Shown here: positions 35,568 to 44,186 of the stretch, one piece after another
Numbering within the stretch: position 1 is the first letter of the stretch
How the letters are laid out: each line of letters starts with the position of its first letter
Assembly: GCA_963740055.1 (NCBI GenBank)
Contig: CAVUCL010000005.1
Location: 558,001-622,000 of the forward strand
DNA from: WHSW01 sp963740055
GTDB lineage: Bacteria; Actinomycetota; Thermoleophilia; Solirubrobacterales; 70-9
Direction of reading: 5' to 3'
DNA: 64,000 bases
Translations under genes and position numbers: made by a program
The notes under the pieces: generated by a model
What the model was told of the DNA's origin: nothing
Database searches by the model: none
Seen by the model: only the letters and a program-made list of their open reading frames with translations

Positions 35568-36989
35568 CTAGATAGCCGGCGCGCCGCGCGCGGCGCTCGC
35601 CCGGCTCGCGCCCGGGAGCCGGACCTCGAACCGGGCGCCGCCCGAGGGCGAACGGCCGACCGCGACCGAGCCGCCGTGCGAGGTCGCGACCGCCTTCACG
35701 ATCGCGAGCCCGAGGCCGGTGCCCGAGTCCGCGGCGAGGTCCGCCGGGCCCTCGCCGCGGACGAAGCGGGAGAAGATCTGGTCACCGAGCGGACCGGGGA
35801 TCCCGGGCCCGTCGTCTGAGACCTCGAGCACCGCCTCGCGGTCGTGGCGGCGAACCGTGACCTCGACCGCGGTGCGCGGCGGCGTGTGGCGGACCGCGTT
35901 CTCGAGCAGGTTGAGCGCCATCCGGTGCAGGTCGTCGGGGTTTCCGTCGACGACCACCGGGCCCTCGGCGAGCAGGCTGAGCTCGCGCTCGCCGGCGACC
36001 GGGCGTACCTCCGCGAGCGCCGCGTCGGCGATCTCCGCCAGGTCGCAGCCGCGCCGCGGCCCGGCCCGACCGGCGTCGGCGCGCGCGAGCAGCAGCAGGT
36101 CGCCGACCAGGCGCCGCATCCGTCGCGACGAGGCGAGCGCGGCGCCGACGACCGCCTCGTCGTCGGGGTCGGCATCGGCGCCCGCGAGGCTCGCCTCGAG
36201 CAGCTCGAGGTTGGCGAGGACGCTGGTCAGCGGGGTGCGGAGCTCGTGCGAGGCGTCGGCGACGAAGTCGCGCTGGGCCTGGACCATCTGCTCGGTCTCC
36301 GCGCGCGCGGCGTCGAGCTCGCGCAGCATCTGGTCGAGCGTCCGGGTGAGCTCGGCGACCTCGTCCTCGGTCTCGGGCTCGGGCAGGCGCAGCGAGGGGT
36401 CACGGGTCATCGTGATCTGGCGCGCGGCCGCGGTCAGCGACGAGATCGGGCGCATCGCCCGCCGGGCGACCGCGAGGCCGGCGAGGGTGGCGAGCAGGGT
36501 GCCGCCGACGACCCCGCCGGCGAGCAGCAGCCAGAGGCGGTCGACGGTCGCCTCGAGCGAGGCGCGGCTGCGCCCGTACTGGAGGAAGTAGGACTGCCCG
36601 GTGACCGAGTTGCGCGCCAGCGGCAGGGCGACGACGCCGAACCCGGCCCGCGACTCGATCCCGGTCTCCGGCGGTCCGAGGTCGGGCACCGGCGGGCCCT
36701 CGAGCGCCGTTCCCTCGCCGTCGACGAGGCGGACGACGGCGTCGCCCGCCATCGCCGCCTGCTCGAGGTCGGGGTCGTCGATGCCCTCGGCCGGATCGCG
36801 TTGGAGCTGGTAGTTGGCGAGGATCTGGTTCGCGGTCGAGAGCAGGTCGTCCTCGAAGTCGCTCTCCAGCCGCTCGCTCGCGAGGCTGCCGACGATCGCC
36901 GCGAAGCAGACCAGGATCACCAGCGTGAGGCCGGCCGAGACCCCGGCGATCCGCCAGCGAACCGGCCAGCGGCGAAACGAGAGCCTCAA
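35568..36989 (-). CDS. Two-component sensor histidine kinase
   Basis: 473-residue membrane kinase. Segments: basic start, membrane helix ~15-36, extracytoplasmic sensor ~37-150, second helix ~152-176, HAMP ~178-235, HisKA with D-A-S-H248-E-L-R-T-P-L, and HATPase_c with N-L-L-E-N-A-V-R-H-T and D-D-G-P-G-I-P, then G-T-G-L-G-L-A-I-V. Arrangement resembles MprB/TcrY-type kinases. Its ATG overlaps the regulator stop, so the two are co-translated. The stimulus is unknown; ftsK and a secreted protease flank the pair. Confidence 0.94.
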   Translation of the reverse strand: MRLSFRRWPVRWRIAGVSAGLTLVILVCFAAIVGSLASERLESDFEDDLLSTANQILANYQLQRDPAEGIDDPDLEQAAMAGDAVVRLVDGEGTALEGPPVPDLGPPETGIESRAGFGVVALPLARNSVTGQSYFLQYGRSRASLEATVDRLWLLLAGGVVGGTLLATLAGLAVARRAMRPISSLTAAARQITMTRDPSLRLPEPETEDEVAELTRTLDQMLRELDAARAETEQMVQAQRDFVADASHELRTPLTSVLANLELLEASLAGADADPDDEAVVGAALASSRRMRRLVGDLLLLARADAGRAGPRRGCDLAEIADAALAEVRPVAGERELSLLAEGPVVVDGNPDDLHRMALNLLENAVRHTPPRTAVEVTVRRHDREAVLEVSDDGPGIPGPLGDQIFSRFVRGEGPADLAADSGTGLGLAIVKAVATSHGGSVAVGRSPSGGARFEVRLPGASRASAARGAPAI

Positions 36990-37681
36990 GCGGGCGCTCG
37001 CAGGACGTAGCCGGCGCCGCGCTTGGTGTGCAGCAGCCGCGGCTCGTCGCCCTGCTCGAGCTTGCGCCGGAGGTTGGAGATGAAGACGTCGATCGTGTTC
37101 GTCATCGCCATCGGGTCATAGCCCCAGACCTCCTCCAGCAGGCGCTCGCGCGAGACCACCAGGCGCTCGTTTCGCATCAGGTGCTCGAGCAGCTCGAACT
37201 CGCGGTTGGTGAGCTCGATCTGGCGCTCGCCGCGGCTGACCTCGCGGGTGTCCGGATTCAGCCGCAGGTCGCCGACGACGAGCGCGGCGCTCCCCCGCGG
37301 TGGGCGCCGGCGCATCAGCGCCCGCATCCGCGCGAGCAGCTCCTGGCGCTCGAACGGCTTCGCCAGGTAGTCGTCGGCGCCCGAGTCGAGGCCGCCGACC
37401 CGGTCGTCGAGATCGGTGCGCGCGGTCAGGATCAGGATCGGGACGTCGGAGTCGGCGCGCAGCCGGCGGCAGACCTCGACCCCGTCGAGGCCGGGGAGGC
37501 CGAGGTCGAGGATGACCAGGTCGGGGACGAACTCCTCCGCCGCCCGCAGCGCCTCGACCCCGTCGGCCGAGGAGCGAACCTCGTGGCCCTCCTGGCGCAG
37601 GGTGCGCCGCAGCACGTCGGCGATCGAGTCGTCGTCCTCGACCACCAACACCCGTCCGGAGCTCGATTCGCTGGCAAGCAT
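36986..37681 (-). CDS. OmpR/MprA-family response regulator
   Basis: 231 residues: receiver domain with acidic pocket V-V-E-D-D-D, phosphoacceptor D59 in I-L-D-L-G-L-P-G, and the conserved Lys in Y-L-A-K-P-F. The C-terminal winged helix has E-L-T-N-R-E-F-E-L-L, V-W-G-Y-D and R-G-A-G-Y-V-L-R. Divergent from ftsK. A TACCCT hexamer lies eight bases upstream of the ATG. Confidence 0.95.
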   Translation of the reverse strand: MLASESSSGRVLVVEDDDSIADVLRRTLRQEGHEVRSSADGVEALRAAEEFVPDLVILDLGLPGLDGVEVCRRLRADSDVPILILTARTDLDDRVGGLDSGADDYLAKPFERQELLARMRALMRRRPPRGSAALVVGDLRLNPDTREVSRGERQIELTNREFELLEHLMRNERLVVSRERLLEEVWGYDPMAMTNTIDVFISNLRRKLEQGDEPRLLHTKRGAGYVLRAPA

Positions 37682-37689
37682 CGAGATCC

Positions 37690-37695
37690 AGGGTA
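37690..37695 (-). promoter_or_regulatory. Response-regulator -10 element
   Basis: TACCCT on the minus strand ends 8 bases before the ATG at 37681. Confidence 0.45.
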
Positions 37696-37736
37696 GTGCT
37701 CGATCGCGACTCCGAGGCGGATATTTAGCGTCGGTT

Positions 37737-37742
37737 TACGCT
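37737..37742 (+). promoter_or_regulatory. Possible ftsK -10 element
   Basis: TACGCT ends 13 bases before GTG 37756. The region 37682-37755 is the shared divergent intergenic region and is locally AT-richer (GATATTTAGC near 37720). Confidence 0.35.
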
Positions 37743-37755
37743 CCCGCAGGGGACC

Positions 37756-40308
37756 GTGCGCGGCCGTCGAATGTCCAGGCACGGAGCGGGCGTCCGCCCG
37801 CTGCGCCGTGAGATGAAGCTGCCGTTCTCAAGCCCGCCGAAGCGCTCGAGCCGTTCGCGCTCGAGCCGTTCGCGCACGCAGGCGCGACGCAAGCCCGCCG
37901 CGCGCCGTGAGCCACGGCGCGAGCTGCGCGAGCTCGCGGCCGGCCTCGAGCAGCGCCACTACGACGTGATCGGCCTCGTGCTCGTCGCCGCGGGGGCCTA
38001 CCTCGCCTTCGTCCTCTACGCCGGCTGGGACGGCGGCAAGGTCGGCGGCTGGCTCGGGACCGGGCTCGAGCACGCCGCCGGACGGGTCGCCTACGTGGTC
38101 CCGGTCGCGCTCGCCGCCTGGGGCGCGGCGCTGATCGCACGACCGCTGATCGAGGCGCCGACGGCGCTCAACGCCGGCGGTGTGCTGCTGCTCGCGGCGC
38201 TGCTGCTCGCATTCGCGGCCGAGACCGCGGGCCTCGGGCCGGACCGGCCCAACCGCCACGACTTCTTCGAGCAGCGCTACATGCTCGAGCACGGGGGCTA
38301 TCTCGGCGAGGCGCTGTACTGGGCTTCGACCTCGCTGTTCCAGCGCCTCGGTGCCCACATCCTGGCGCTCTTGATGGGCGCCTCGGGGTTGCTGCTGGTC
38401 ACCGGGACCACGGTCGCCGGCTTCCTCGGCGCCACCGGGAGCGCCGTGCGTCGCGCCGGGACCCAGAGCCGCGACGTCGCGCGCTCGGTGCGCACGCAGC
38501 GGATGCGGACCGTCGACGGCTGGGCCGACGCGCCCGGCGACGAGATCGCGATCACGCGCGCGAACCCGACCGAGCCGATCACCTCCGAGCTCGACGACGC
38601 GGCCGAGACCGAGGTGGTCGAGCGCGATCAGGAGTGGGAGGCGCCGGAGCCCGATCCCGACGAGTTCGCCTATGAGCAGGGAGGGGAGAGCAGGGAGCAG
38701 GGAGAGGTCGCGGGCGAGGAGCCTTCGGCGACCGACGACGAGGACCTTGGTGAGACGCCGATGGGCGGCAAGCGCGAGCGCCACGGGGTCACCGCGTCGG
38801 ACGAGATCGCCTATCGCTCGCCGCCGCTGAAGGCGCTCGAGCGCGGCAAGAACGACCCCGGGCCCGACACCCGCGACCGCGAGGCGACCGCGAAGGCGCT
38901 GCTCGAGTCGCTGCGCCACTTCGGTGTCGAGGCGCGCCTGCTGGGCACGGTCAGCGGCCCGCACGTGAGCCGCTACGAGCTCCAGCTCGCGCCGGGGACC
39001 AAGGTGTCGAAGGTGGCGCAGCTTCGCGACGACCTCGCCTACGCGCTCGCCTCGACCGATATCCGCATCCTCGCCCCGATCCCGGGCAAGAAGGCGGTCG
39101 GAGTCGAGGTCCCGAACAGCCGTCGCCGCCTCGTCCGCCTCGGCGACATCTACGGCGAGCGGACGAAGGGGGCCTCGCCGCTGCTGAGCTGGCTCGGCAA
39201 GGACGTCTCCGGCCAGGCGGTGAGCGCCGACCTCGCGCAGATGCCCCACGTCCTCGTCGCCGGTACGACCGGCTCGGGGAAGTCCGGCTGCATCAACGCG
39301 ATCCTGACCTCGATCCTGATGCACGCCTCGCCGAACGAGGTCCGGCTGGTGCTCGTCGACCCGAAGCGGGTCGAGCTCAACCACTACGAGCGCCTGCCGC
39401 ACCTGCTGACGCCGGTGGTCACCAACCCACGGCTGGCGGCGAACGTGCTCGCCAACCTGATCGGCGAGATGGAGAACCGCTATGCGGTGATGAGCGAGGC
39501 GCGGGCACGCAACCTGGTCGAGCTCAACCGCGCGCGGCGCCGGGCCGGCGAGGCCCCGCTGCCGCACATCCTCTGCGTCATCGACGAGCTCGCCGACCTG
39601 ATGATGGTCGCGCCGGCCGAGGTCGAGGACTCGATCATCCGGCTGGCGCAGAAGGCGCGCGCGATCGGGATCCACCTCGTGCTCGCGACCCAGCGCCCGT
39701 CGACCGACGTGATCACCGGAACGATCAAGGTCAACATCCCGTCGCGGATCGCGTTCGCGGTCGCCTCGCAGGTCGATTCGCGGGTGATCCTCGACCAGGG
39801 CGGCGCCGAGACCCTGCTCGGGCAGGGCGACATGCTCTTCCGGCCGGTCGGTACCTCGAGGATGAACCGAATCCAGGGTGCGTTCGTGACCGAGGACGAG
39901 ATCGCGCGCGTCTGCGGGCACTGGGCGAAGCAGGGCGAACCCGAGTTCGACGAGGAGCTGCTCGAGGTCAAGGAGCCCGAGCCCGCCGAGGGCGCCGAGG
40001 GCGAGCTCTCGCCCGACGAGGACGACCTGCTCGCCGAGGCGGCGCGGATCGTGGTCGAGTCGGAGACCGCTTCGGTGTCGATGATCCAGCGCCGGCTGCG
40101 GGTCGGCTACACGCGCGCGGGGAGGCTGATCGACATGCTCGAGCGCCGCGGGATCATCTCGGGCTACGAGGGCTCGAAGCCGCGCCAGGTCCTGGTCTCG
40201 CAGTCGGAGCTCCCCGGGATGCTCGAGCGACTCGCGAGCGGGATCATCGCCGACGGCTCCGACGGCGAAGCGGGCACCGACACCGAGCTCGAGCCGCTCA
40301 ACCGCTGA
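37756..40308 (+). CDS. ftsK: DNA translocase FtsK/SpoIIIE
   Basis: 850-residue septal DNA pump. N-terminal basic stretch, then about four membrane helices (residues ~70-235), an acidic linker (~255-340), the alpha/beta motor with Walker A G-T-T-G-S-G-K-S at 503-510 and Walker B C-V-I-D-E-L-A-D-L, L-A-T-Q-R-P-S, and a C-terminal winged-helix gamma domain (S-V-S-M-I-Q-R-R-L-R-V-G-Y-T-R-A) that reads KOPS-like sites. GTG 37756 is the longest start; ATG 37771 or ATG 37813 would also precede the basic stretch. The linker contains a heptamer repeat. Confidence 0.95.
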   Translation: MRGRRMSRHGAGVRPLRREMKLPFSSPPKRSSRSRSSRSRTQARRKPAARREPRRELRELAAGLEQRHYDVIGLVLVAAGAYLAFVLYAGWDGGKVGGWLGTGLEHAAGRVAYVVPVALAAWGAALIARPLIEAPTALNAGGVLLLAALLLAFAAETAGLGPDRPNRHDFFEQRYMLEHGGYLGEALYWASTSLFQRLGAHILALLMGASGLLLVTGTTVAGFLGATGSAVRRAGTQSRDVARSVRTQRMRTVDGWADAPGDEIAITRANPTEPITSELDDAAETEVVERDQEWEAPEPDPDEFAYEQGGESREQGEVAGEEPSATDDEDLGETPMGGKRERHGVTASDEIAYRSPPLKALERGKNDPGPDTRDREATAKALLESLRHFGVEARLLGTVSGPHVSRYELQLAPGTKVSKVAQLRDDLAYALASTDIRILAPIPGKKAVGVEVPNSRRRLVRLGDIYGERTKGASPLLSWLGKDVSGQAVSADLAQMPHVLVAGTTGSGKSGCINAILTSILMHASPNEVRLVLVDPKRVELNHYERLPHLLTPVVTNPRLAANVLANLIGEMENRYAVMSEARARNLVELNRARRRAGEAPLPHILCVIDELADLMMVAPAEVEDSIIRLAQKARAIGIHLVLATQRPSTDVITGTIKVNIPSRIAFAVASQVDSRVILDQGGAETLLGQGDMLFRPVGTSRMNRIQGAFVTEDEIARVCGHWAKQGEPEFDEELLEVKEPEPAEGAEGELSPDEDDLLAEAARIVVESETASVSMIQRRLRVGYTRAGRLIDMLERRGIISGYEGSKPRQVLVSQSELPGMLERLASGIIADGSDGEAGTDTELEPLNR
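38674..38708 (+). repeat. Heptanucleotide repeat in the ftsK linker
   Basis: Five units with 7-base period: GAGCAGG, GAGGGGA, GAGCAGG, GAGCAGG, GAGAGGT. It encodes a Glu/Gln/Gly-rich piece of the acidic linker. Similar in motif to the carB repeat at 2811. Confidence 0.7.
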
Positions 40309-40351
40309 CCTTCTCCGGGCGGCCACCGCGCGGGCACGGTCGCTTCAATAG

Positions 40352-41137
40352 GTGCCGATGACCTCCGAGCAACCGGGCCAGATGCGGATCGGGCAGGTGC
40401 TCACCGAGGCGCGTGAGCGCGCCGGGATCGACCTGCGGGATGCCGAGGATCGGACCAAGATCCGGGTCAAGTACCTGCAGGCGCTCGAGGACGAGCACTG
40501 GGCCGCGCTTCCCAACCACGCCTACGCGAAGGGCTTCCTGCGCAGCTACGCCAACCTGCTGGCGCTCGACGGCGACGCGCTCGTCGACGAGTTCCGTCGC
40601 CAGACCGAGGGCGAGGAGGCGCAGGCCGGATACCCGCTCCGCGACCAGGTGCTCGAATCGAGGCGCGGGCGCGAGGGCTCGCGCCGCCCATCCGCGGCGC
40701 TGATCGCGGCGCTCGTCGCCCTGGTCGCGATCGCGGCGATCGTCGTGGTCGTGATCGGAGGCGACGACGACCAGCCGCGCGAGCGCCGCGGCGCGGACGC
40801 CCCTCGGCGGGCGAAGGACCGCGAGCGCGGGAGCGGACGGGCCGAGGGCACCGTGACCCTGGCGCTGAAGGTCCGCGAGCCGGTCGAGGTCTGCCTGCTC
40901 GGCGGCGGCGGGGAGGAGCTGATCGACGGCCAGGTGCTCGCGGTCGGGACCGAGGAGGCCTACGAGCGGCGGCGGTTCGAACTTCGCTTCCCGCGCGGCT
41001 TCGCGCCCGACCAGTTCAAGCTCGAGCTCGACGGGGACCGGCGGCTGCTGCCCCGCGCCGAGGGCCCGGCCGCCTACGAGGTGATCGCGCCGCGCAGGAT
41101 CGTCGCCGCACCCGCGCCGGGCGAGGAGTGCCCGTGA
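40352..41137 (+). CDS. RodZ-like membrane protein with cytoplasmic HTH
   Basis: 261 residues. Residues 10-75 form an HTH_25/Xre-like domain (R-I-G-Q-V-L-T-E-A-R-E-R-A-G-I-D-L and R-V-K-Y-L-Q-A-L-E-D), then a Lys/Arg-rich stretch, one membrane helix at ~113-133 and an extracytoplasmic strand-rich domain like DUF4115. This is the RodZ layout, linked to cell shape in other bacteria; no mreB is in the window. GTG 40352 or ATG 40358 may start it. The stop overlaps cinA. Confidence 0.82.
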   Translation: MPMTSEQPGQMRIGQVLTEARERAGIDLRDAEDRTKIRVKYLQALEDEHWAALPNHAYAKGFLRSYANLLALDGDALVDEFRRQTEGEEAQAGYPLRDQVLESRRGREGSRRPSAALIAALVALVAIAAIVVVVIGGDDDQPRERRGADAPRRAKDRERGSGRAEGTVTLALKVREPVEVCLLGGGGEELIDGQVLAVGTEEAYERRRFELRFPRGFAPDQFKLELDGDRRLLPRAEGPAAYEVIAPRRIVAAPAPGEECP

Positions 41138-42414
41138 GCGTCCGCGCCGGGATCCTGGTCACCGGGACCGAGGTGATCACCGCCCGGATCCGCGACCGCA
41201 ACGGCCCCTGGATCTCCCAGCGCCTCGCCGAGCATGGGGTCGAGGTGGCCCACATCCTCACCGTCGCCGACCGCCCGGCCGACCTCGCGGCGGGGCTTGA
41301 GTTCCTCGCCGCCGAGGGCTGCGACCTGATCGTGACCAGCGGCGGCCTCGGCCCGACCGCCGACGACCTCACCGCGGAGGTGGTCGCGCGCTTCGCAGGG
41401 GTCGAGATGGAGCTCGACGAGTCGATGCGCAAGCGGATCGCGGCGATCGTCGCCGGCTTCGCCCGGACGCGGATGCGATTCGACCCGCAGGCGCTCGAGG
41501 CGTCGACGCGAAAGCAGGCGATGGTCCCGCGCGGGGCGGAGGTGGTGGCGCCCGCCGGAACCGCCCCCGGGCTCGTGGTCGCGGTCGCCGGCGGGCCGAC
41601 CGTGATCGTGCTCCCGGGCCCGCCCCGCGAGCTGCACGCGATGTGGGACGAGGCGCTCGCGACCGGCGCGGCGACCGCGGTGCTCGATCGCGCCGAGCGC
41701 TACGAGCGCGCGACCCTGCGGCTGTTCGGGATCCCCGAGTCCGAGATCGCGAAGTCGCTGCGCGAGATCTCCGCCGAGGTCGACCTCTCGGCGCTCGAGA
41801 TCACGACCTGCCTGCGCCGCGGAGAGCTCGAGGTCGAGATCAGCCACCGTCCCGGCGCCGAGGACGAGCGCGAGCGCCTGATCGCCGGGATCGCCGAGCG
41901 CCACCGCCAGCACCTGTTCTCGAGCGACGGCTCGACCATCGACGAGCAGGTTGCCGCGCTGCTCGCCGGAAGGCGGATCGGGCTCGCCGAATCGTGCACC
42001 GGCGGGCTGCTCGCGGCGCGGCTGACCGAGCCTCCCGGCGCCTCGGCCTACGTCGCCGGTGGCGTCGTCTCCTATTCCGACGAGTCGAAGACCGGGCTGC
42101 TCGGGGTCGAGCCGGAGCTGATCGCGACCCACGGAGCGGTATCGCCCCAGGTCGCGCGGGAGATGGCGGTGGGGGCCCTGTCACGCTTCGACGCCGATGT
42201 CGCAGCGGCGATCACCGGGATCGCCGGTCCCGGGGGAGGCACCGAGGCGAAGCCGGTCGGCTACGTCTGCTTCTGCGTCCTCGACGCCGGCGGCGCCGAG
42301 ATCGCCCGCGACCCCGTGATGCCCGGCGACCGCGCCGAGATCCGCGACCGCTCGACCACGGTCACGCTGCAGCTCCTGCGCCGCCTCCTGCGCGGCGAGG
42401 ACCTGCCGCTCTGA
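41134..42414 (+). CDS. cinA: CinA-family protein (nicotinamide mononucleotide deamidase)
   Basis: About 426 residues with both CinA modules: N-terminal MoCF/COG1058 domain (T-G-T-E-V and T-S-G-G-L-G-P-T-A-D-D) and C-terminal amidase domain (A-E-S-C-T-G-G-L and G-I-A-G-P-G-G-G-T-x-x-K-P-V-G). Family members deamidate NMN in pyridine nucleotide salvage. GTG 41134 overlaps the preceding stop; GTG 41128 is also in frame. Often found just before recA, which here is 5.5 kb away after an inserted minus-strand block. Confidence 0.93.
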   Translation: MSVRAGILVTGTEVITARIRDRNGPWISQRLAEHGVEVAHILTVADRPADLAAGLEFLAAEGCDLIVTSGGLGPTADDLTAEVVARFAGVEMELDESMRKRIAAIVAGFARTRMRFDPQALEASTRKQAMVPRGAEVVAPAGTAPGLVVAVAGGPTVIVLPGPPRELHAMWDEALATGAATAVLDRAERYERATLRLFGIPESEIAKSLREISAEVDLSALEITTCLRRGELEVEISHRPGAEDERERLIAGIAERHRQHLFSSDGSTIDEQVAALLAGRRIGLAESCTGGLLAARLTEPPGASAYVAGGVVSYSDESKTGLLGVEPELIATHGAVSPQVAREMAVGALSRFDADVAAAITGIAGPGGGTEAKPVGYVCFCVLDAGGAEIARDPVMPGDRAEIRDRSTTVTLQLLRRLLRGEDLPL

Positions 42415-42429
42415 GTCGCCGCCCTCTAG

Positions 42430-43212
42430 CTAGTCGACCAGGCGGCGGGTCATCTGGCGCACCGCCAGCCGCCACATCGCCGCCGCGAACGCCGCCAGGA
42501 CCGCGACCCTGAGCAGATCGACCGTCTCGAAGCCGAAGGCCGCGCCGCGGACGAGCTCGACCAGCTGGTAGAGCGGGTTCAGCTGAGCGGCGACCTGGAA
42601 GCCCTCGGGGAGCTGGTCGATCGGGAAGAAGGTGCCCGCGACCAGGAACAGGGGCGTGATCACGAGCGTGGTCACGTAGTTGAACTGGTCGATCTTGCCC
42701 ACCGTCCCGGCGACCGCGATCCCGAAGGCGGCGAAGCCGAGCGCGGTGACGAAGCAGAACAGGGGCACGAGCAGCATCCCCCAGGTCGGATCGAGGCCGA
42801 ACGCGAACGAGACCAGCAGCGGGAAGCAGCCGTAGAAACCTGCGCGCATGCCGATCCAGAGCATCTCGGCGGTGACCAGCTCCTCGACGTCGACCGGCGC
42901 CGCCAGGATCGCGTCGTAGGTGCGCTGGAAGCGGTGCTTGACGAAGGTGCCGAACATCGCCGGCAGCGCACTGGCGAAGATCACCGCGGTCGCGACCATG
43001 CCGGTGCCGACGAACTCGACGTAGTCGAGACCGTCGACCTGCGAGACGATCGTCGCCCCCAGTCCGAGGCCGAACGCGAGCAGGTAGATGACCGGCTCGA
43101 GGACGCTCGAGAAGGTCGTCGCCTTCCAGAACGTGCGGAAGTTCGCGACCTCGCGGCTCATCACGCCGGCGATCGCCGCCCGCTCGAGCCGCCCGGTGCC
43201 GACCCCTGCCAC
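42430..43212 (-). CDS. ABC-2 type exporter permease
   Basis: 260-residue integral membrane protein with about six helices, including Y-L-L-A-F-G-L-G-L-G, V-F-A-S-A-L-P-A-M-F-type and T-T-L-V-I-T-P-L-F-L-V-A-G-T-F-F-P stretches, and the late L-N-P-L-Y-Q-L-V-E-L-V-R motif of NodJ/DrrB-like permeases. GTG start lies two bases after the ATPase stop. The substrate is unknown; lipids, drugs or polysaccharides are typical. Confidence 0.88.
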   Translation of the reverse strand: MAGVGTGRLERAAIAGVMSREVANFRTFWKATTFSSVLEPVIYLLAFGLGLGATIVSQVDGLDYVEFVGTGMVATAVIFASALPAMFGTFVKHRFQRTYDAILAAPVDVEELVTAEMLWIGMRAGFYGCFPLLVSFAFGLDPTWGMLLVPLFCFVTALGFAAFGIAVAGTVGKIDQFNYVTTLVITPLFLVAGTFFPIDQLPEGFQVAAQLNPLYQLVELVRGAAFGFETVDLLRVAVLAAFAAAMWRLAVRQMTRRLVD

Positions 43213-43214
43213 GG

Positions 43215-44144
43215 CTATTCCGCTTCCTCTCCCGTGAGCAGCACGAAAACGTCCTCGAGCGAGGCGGCGCGGACGACGGCATCGTCGGGGATCGCGCCGT
43301 TGGCGGGGCGCTCGGCGCCGACGATCGCGATCGCGGGGCCGGCCGGCCGCACCCGCAGGCCCTCGGACTCGGCCAGGGCCCGCACCTCCGCCAAGCGGTC
43401 GGGAGGCCCGTAGACCTCCGCGGTCTCGCGGCCCGCGTGCTCGGCGATCAGCTCCGCCGGTCGGCCGCGGGCGATGATCCTGCCGTGGGCCATCACCGCG
43501 ACTTCGTCGGCGAGTCGCTGCGCCTCCTCGATGTAGTGGGTCGACATCAGGATCGTCGCCCCGCGCGAGCGCAGTCCGTCGATCAGCGACCACATCTCGG
43601 TGCGGATCTGTGGATCGAGCCCGACCGTGGGCTCGTCGAGCAGGACCAGCCGGGGCTCGTGCACGAGCCCGCGGGCGAGCAGCAGGCGGCGGCGCATGCC
43701 GCCGGAGAGCTCGTCGACGGCGTCGCGGCGCCGACCGCGCAGGCGGGCGAGGTCGAGCGCCCGGTCGACCGCGGCCGGCACGTCCGCGACCCGGTAGAGG
43801 CGGGCGAAGACGGCGAGGTTGTCCTCGACCGTGACGTCGACGTCGAGGTTGTCGAGCTGCGGGACGACGCCCATCACCGCGCGCGCGGCCTTCGCCGACT
43901 CCGGGAGCTCGAACTCGAGCACTCGCAGCGACCCCTCGTCGGCGATCGCCTGTCCGGTGAGCAGGCGCATCGTCGTCGACTTGCCGGCGCCGTTGGGCCC
44001 GAGCAGGCCGAGGCAGATCCCCGCGGGCACGTCGAGGTCGAGCCGGTCCACGGCGGTGATCGGGCCGAAGGTCTTGACCACCCCGCGGAGGCTGATCGCG
44101 CTCGCCGGATCGCCCGGCGGCTCTTCGTCGCGGTGCGCTTCCAT
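43215..44144 (-). CDS. ABC exporter ATP-binding protein (NodI/DrrA type)
   Basis: 309 residues. Walker A is G-P-N-G-A-G-K-S-T, the signature L-S-G-G-M-R-R-R, Walker B L-V-L-L-D-E-P-T-V-G-L-D-P and the switch His in S-T-H-Y-I-E-E-A. A C-terminal ~80-residue domain is typical of drug/nodulation-factor export ATPases. It partners the permease immediately downstream. The next genes are membrane glycosyltransferase-like proteins, so export of a glycolipid is possible but unproven. Confidence 0.93.
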   Translation of the reverse strand: MEAHRDEEPPGDPASAISLRGVVKTFGPITAVDRLDLDVPAGICLGLLGPNGAGKSTTMRLLTGQAIADEGSLRVLEFELPESAKAARAVMGVVPQLDNLDVDVTVEDNLAVFARLYRVADVPAAVDRALDLARLRGRRRDAVDELSGGMRRRLLLARGLVHEPRLVLLDEPTVGLDPQIRTEMWSLIDGLRSRGATILMSTHYIEEAQRLADEVAVMAHGRIIARGRPAELIAEHAGRETAEVYGPPDRLAEVRALAESEGLRVRPAGPAIAIVGAERPANGAIPDDAVVRAASLEDVFVLLTGEEAE

Positions 44145-44151
44145 CCCCCTG

Positions 44152-44157
44152 AGGGTA
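44152..44157 (-). promoter_or_regulatory. ABC ATPase -10 element
   Basis: TACCCT on the minus strand ends 7 bases before the ATG at 44144. The intervening bases are G-rich and might also serve as a ribosome site. Confidence 0.4.
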
Positions 44158-44186
44158 GATGCGGCGGCGCCGGAACCGATCGCGCG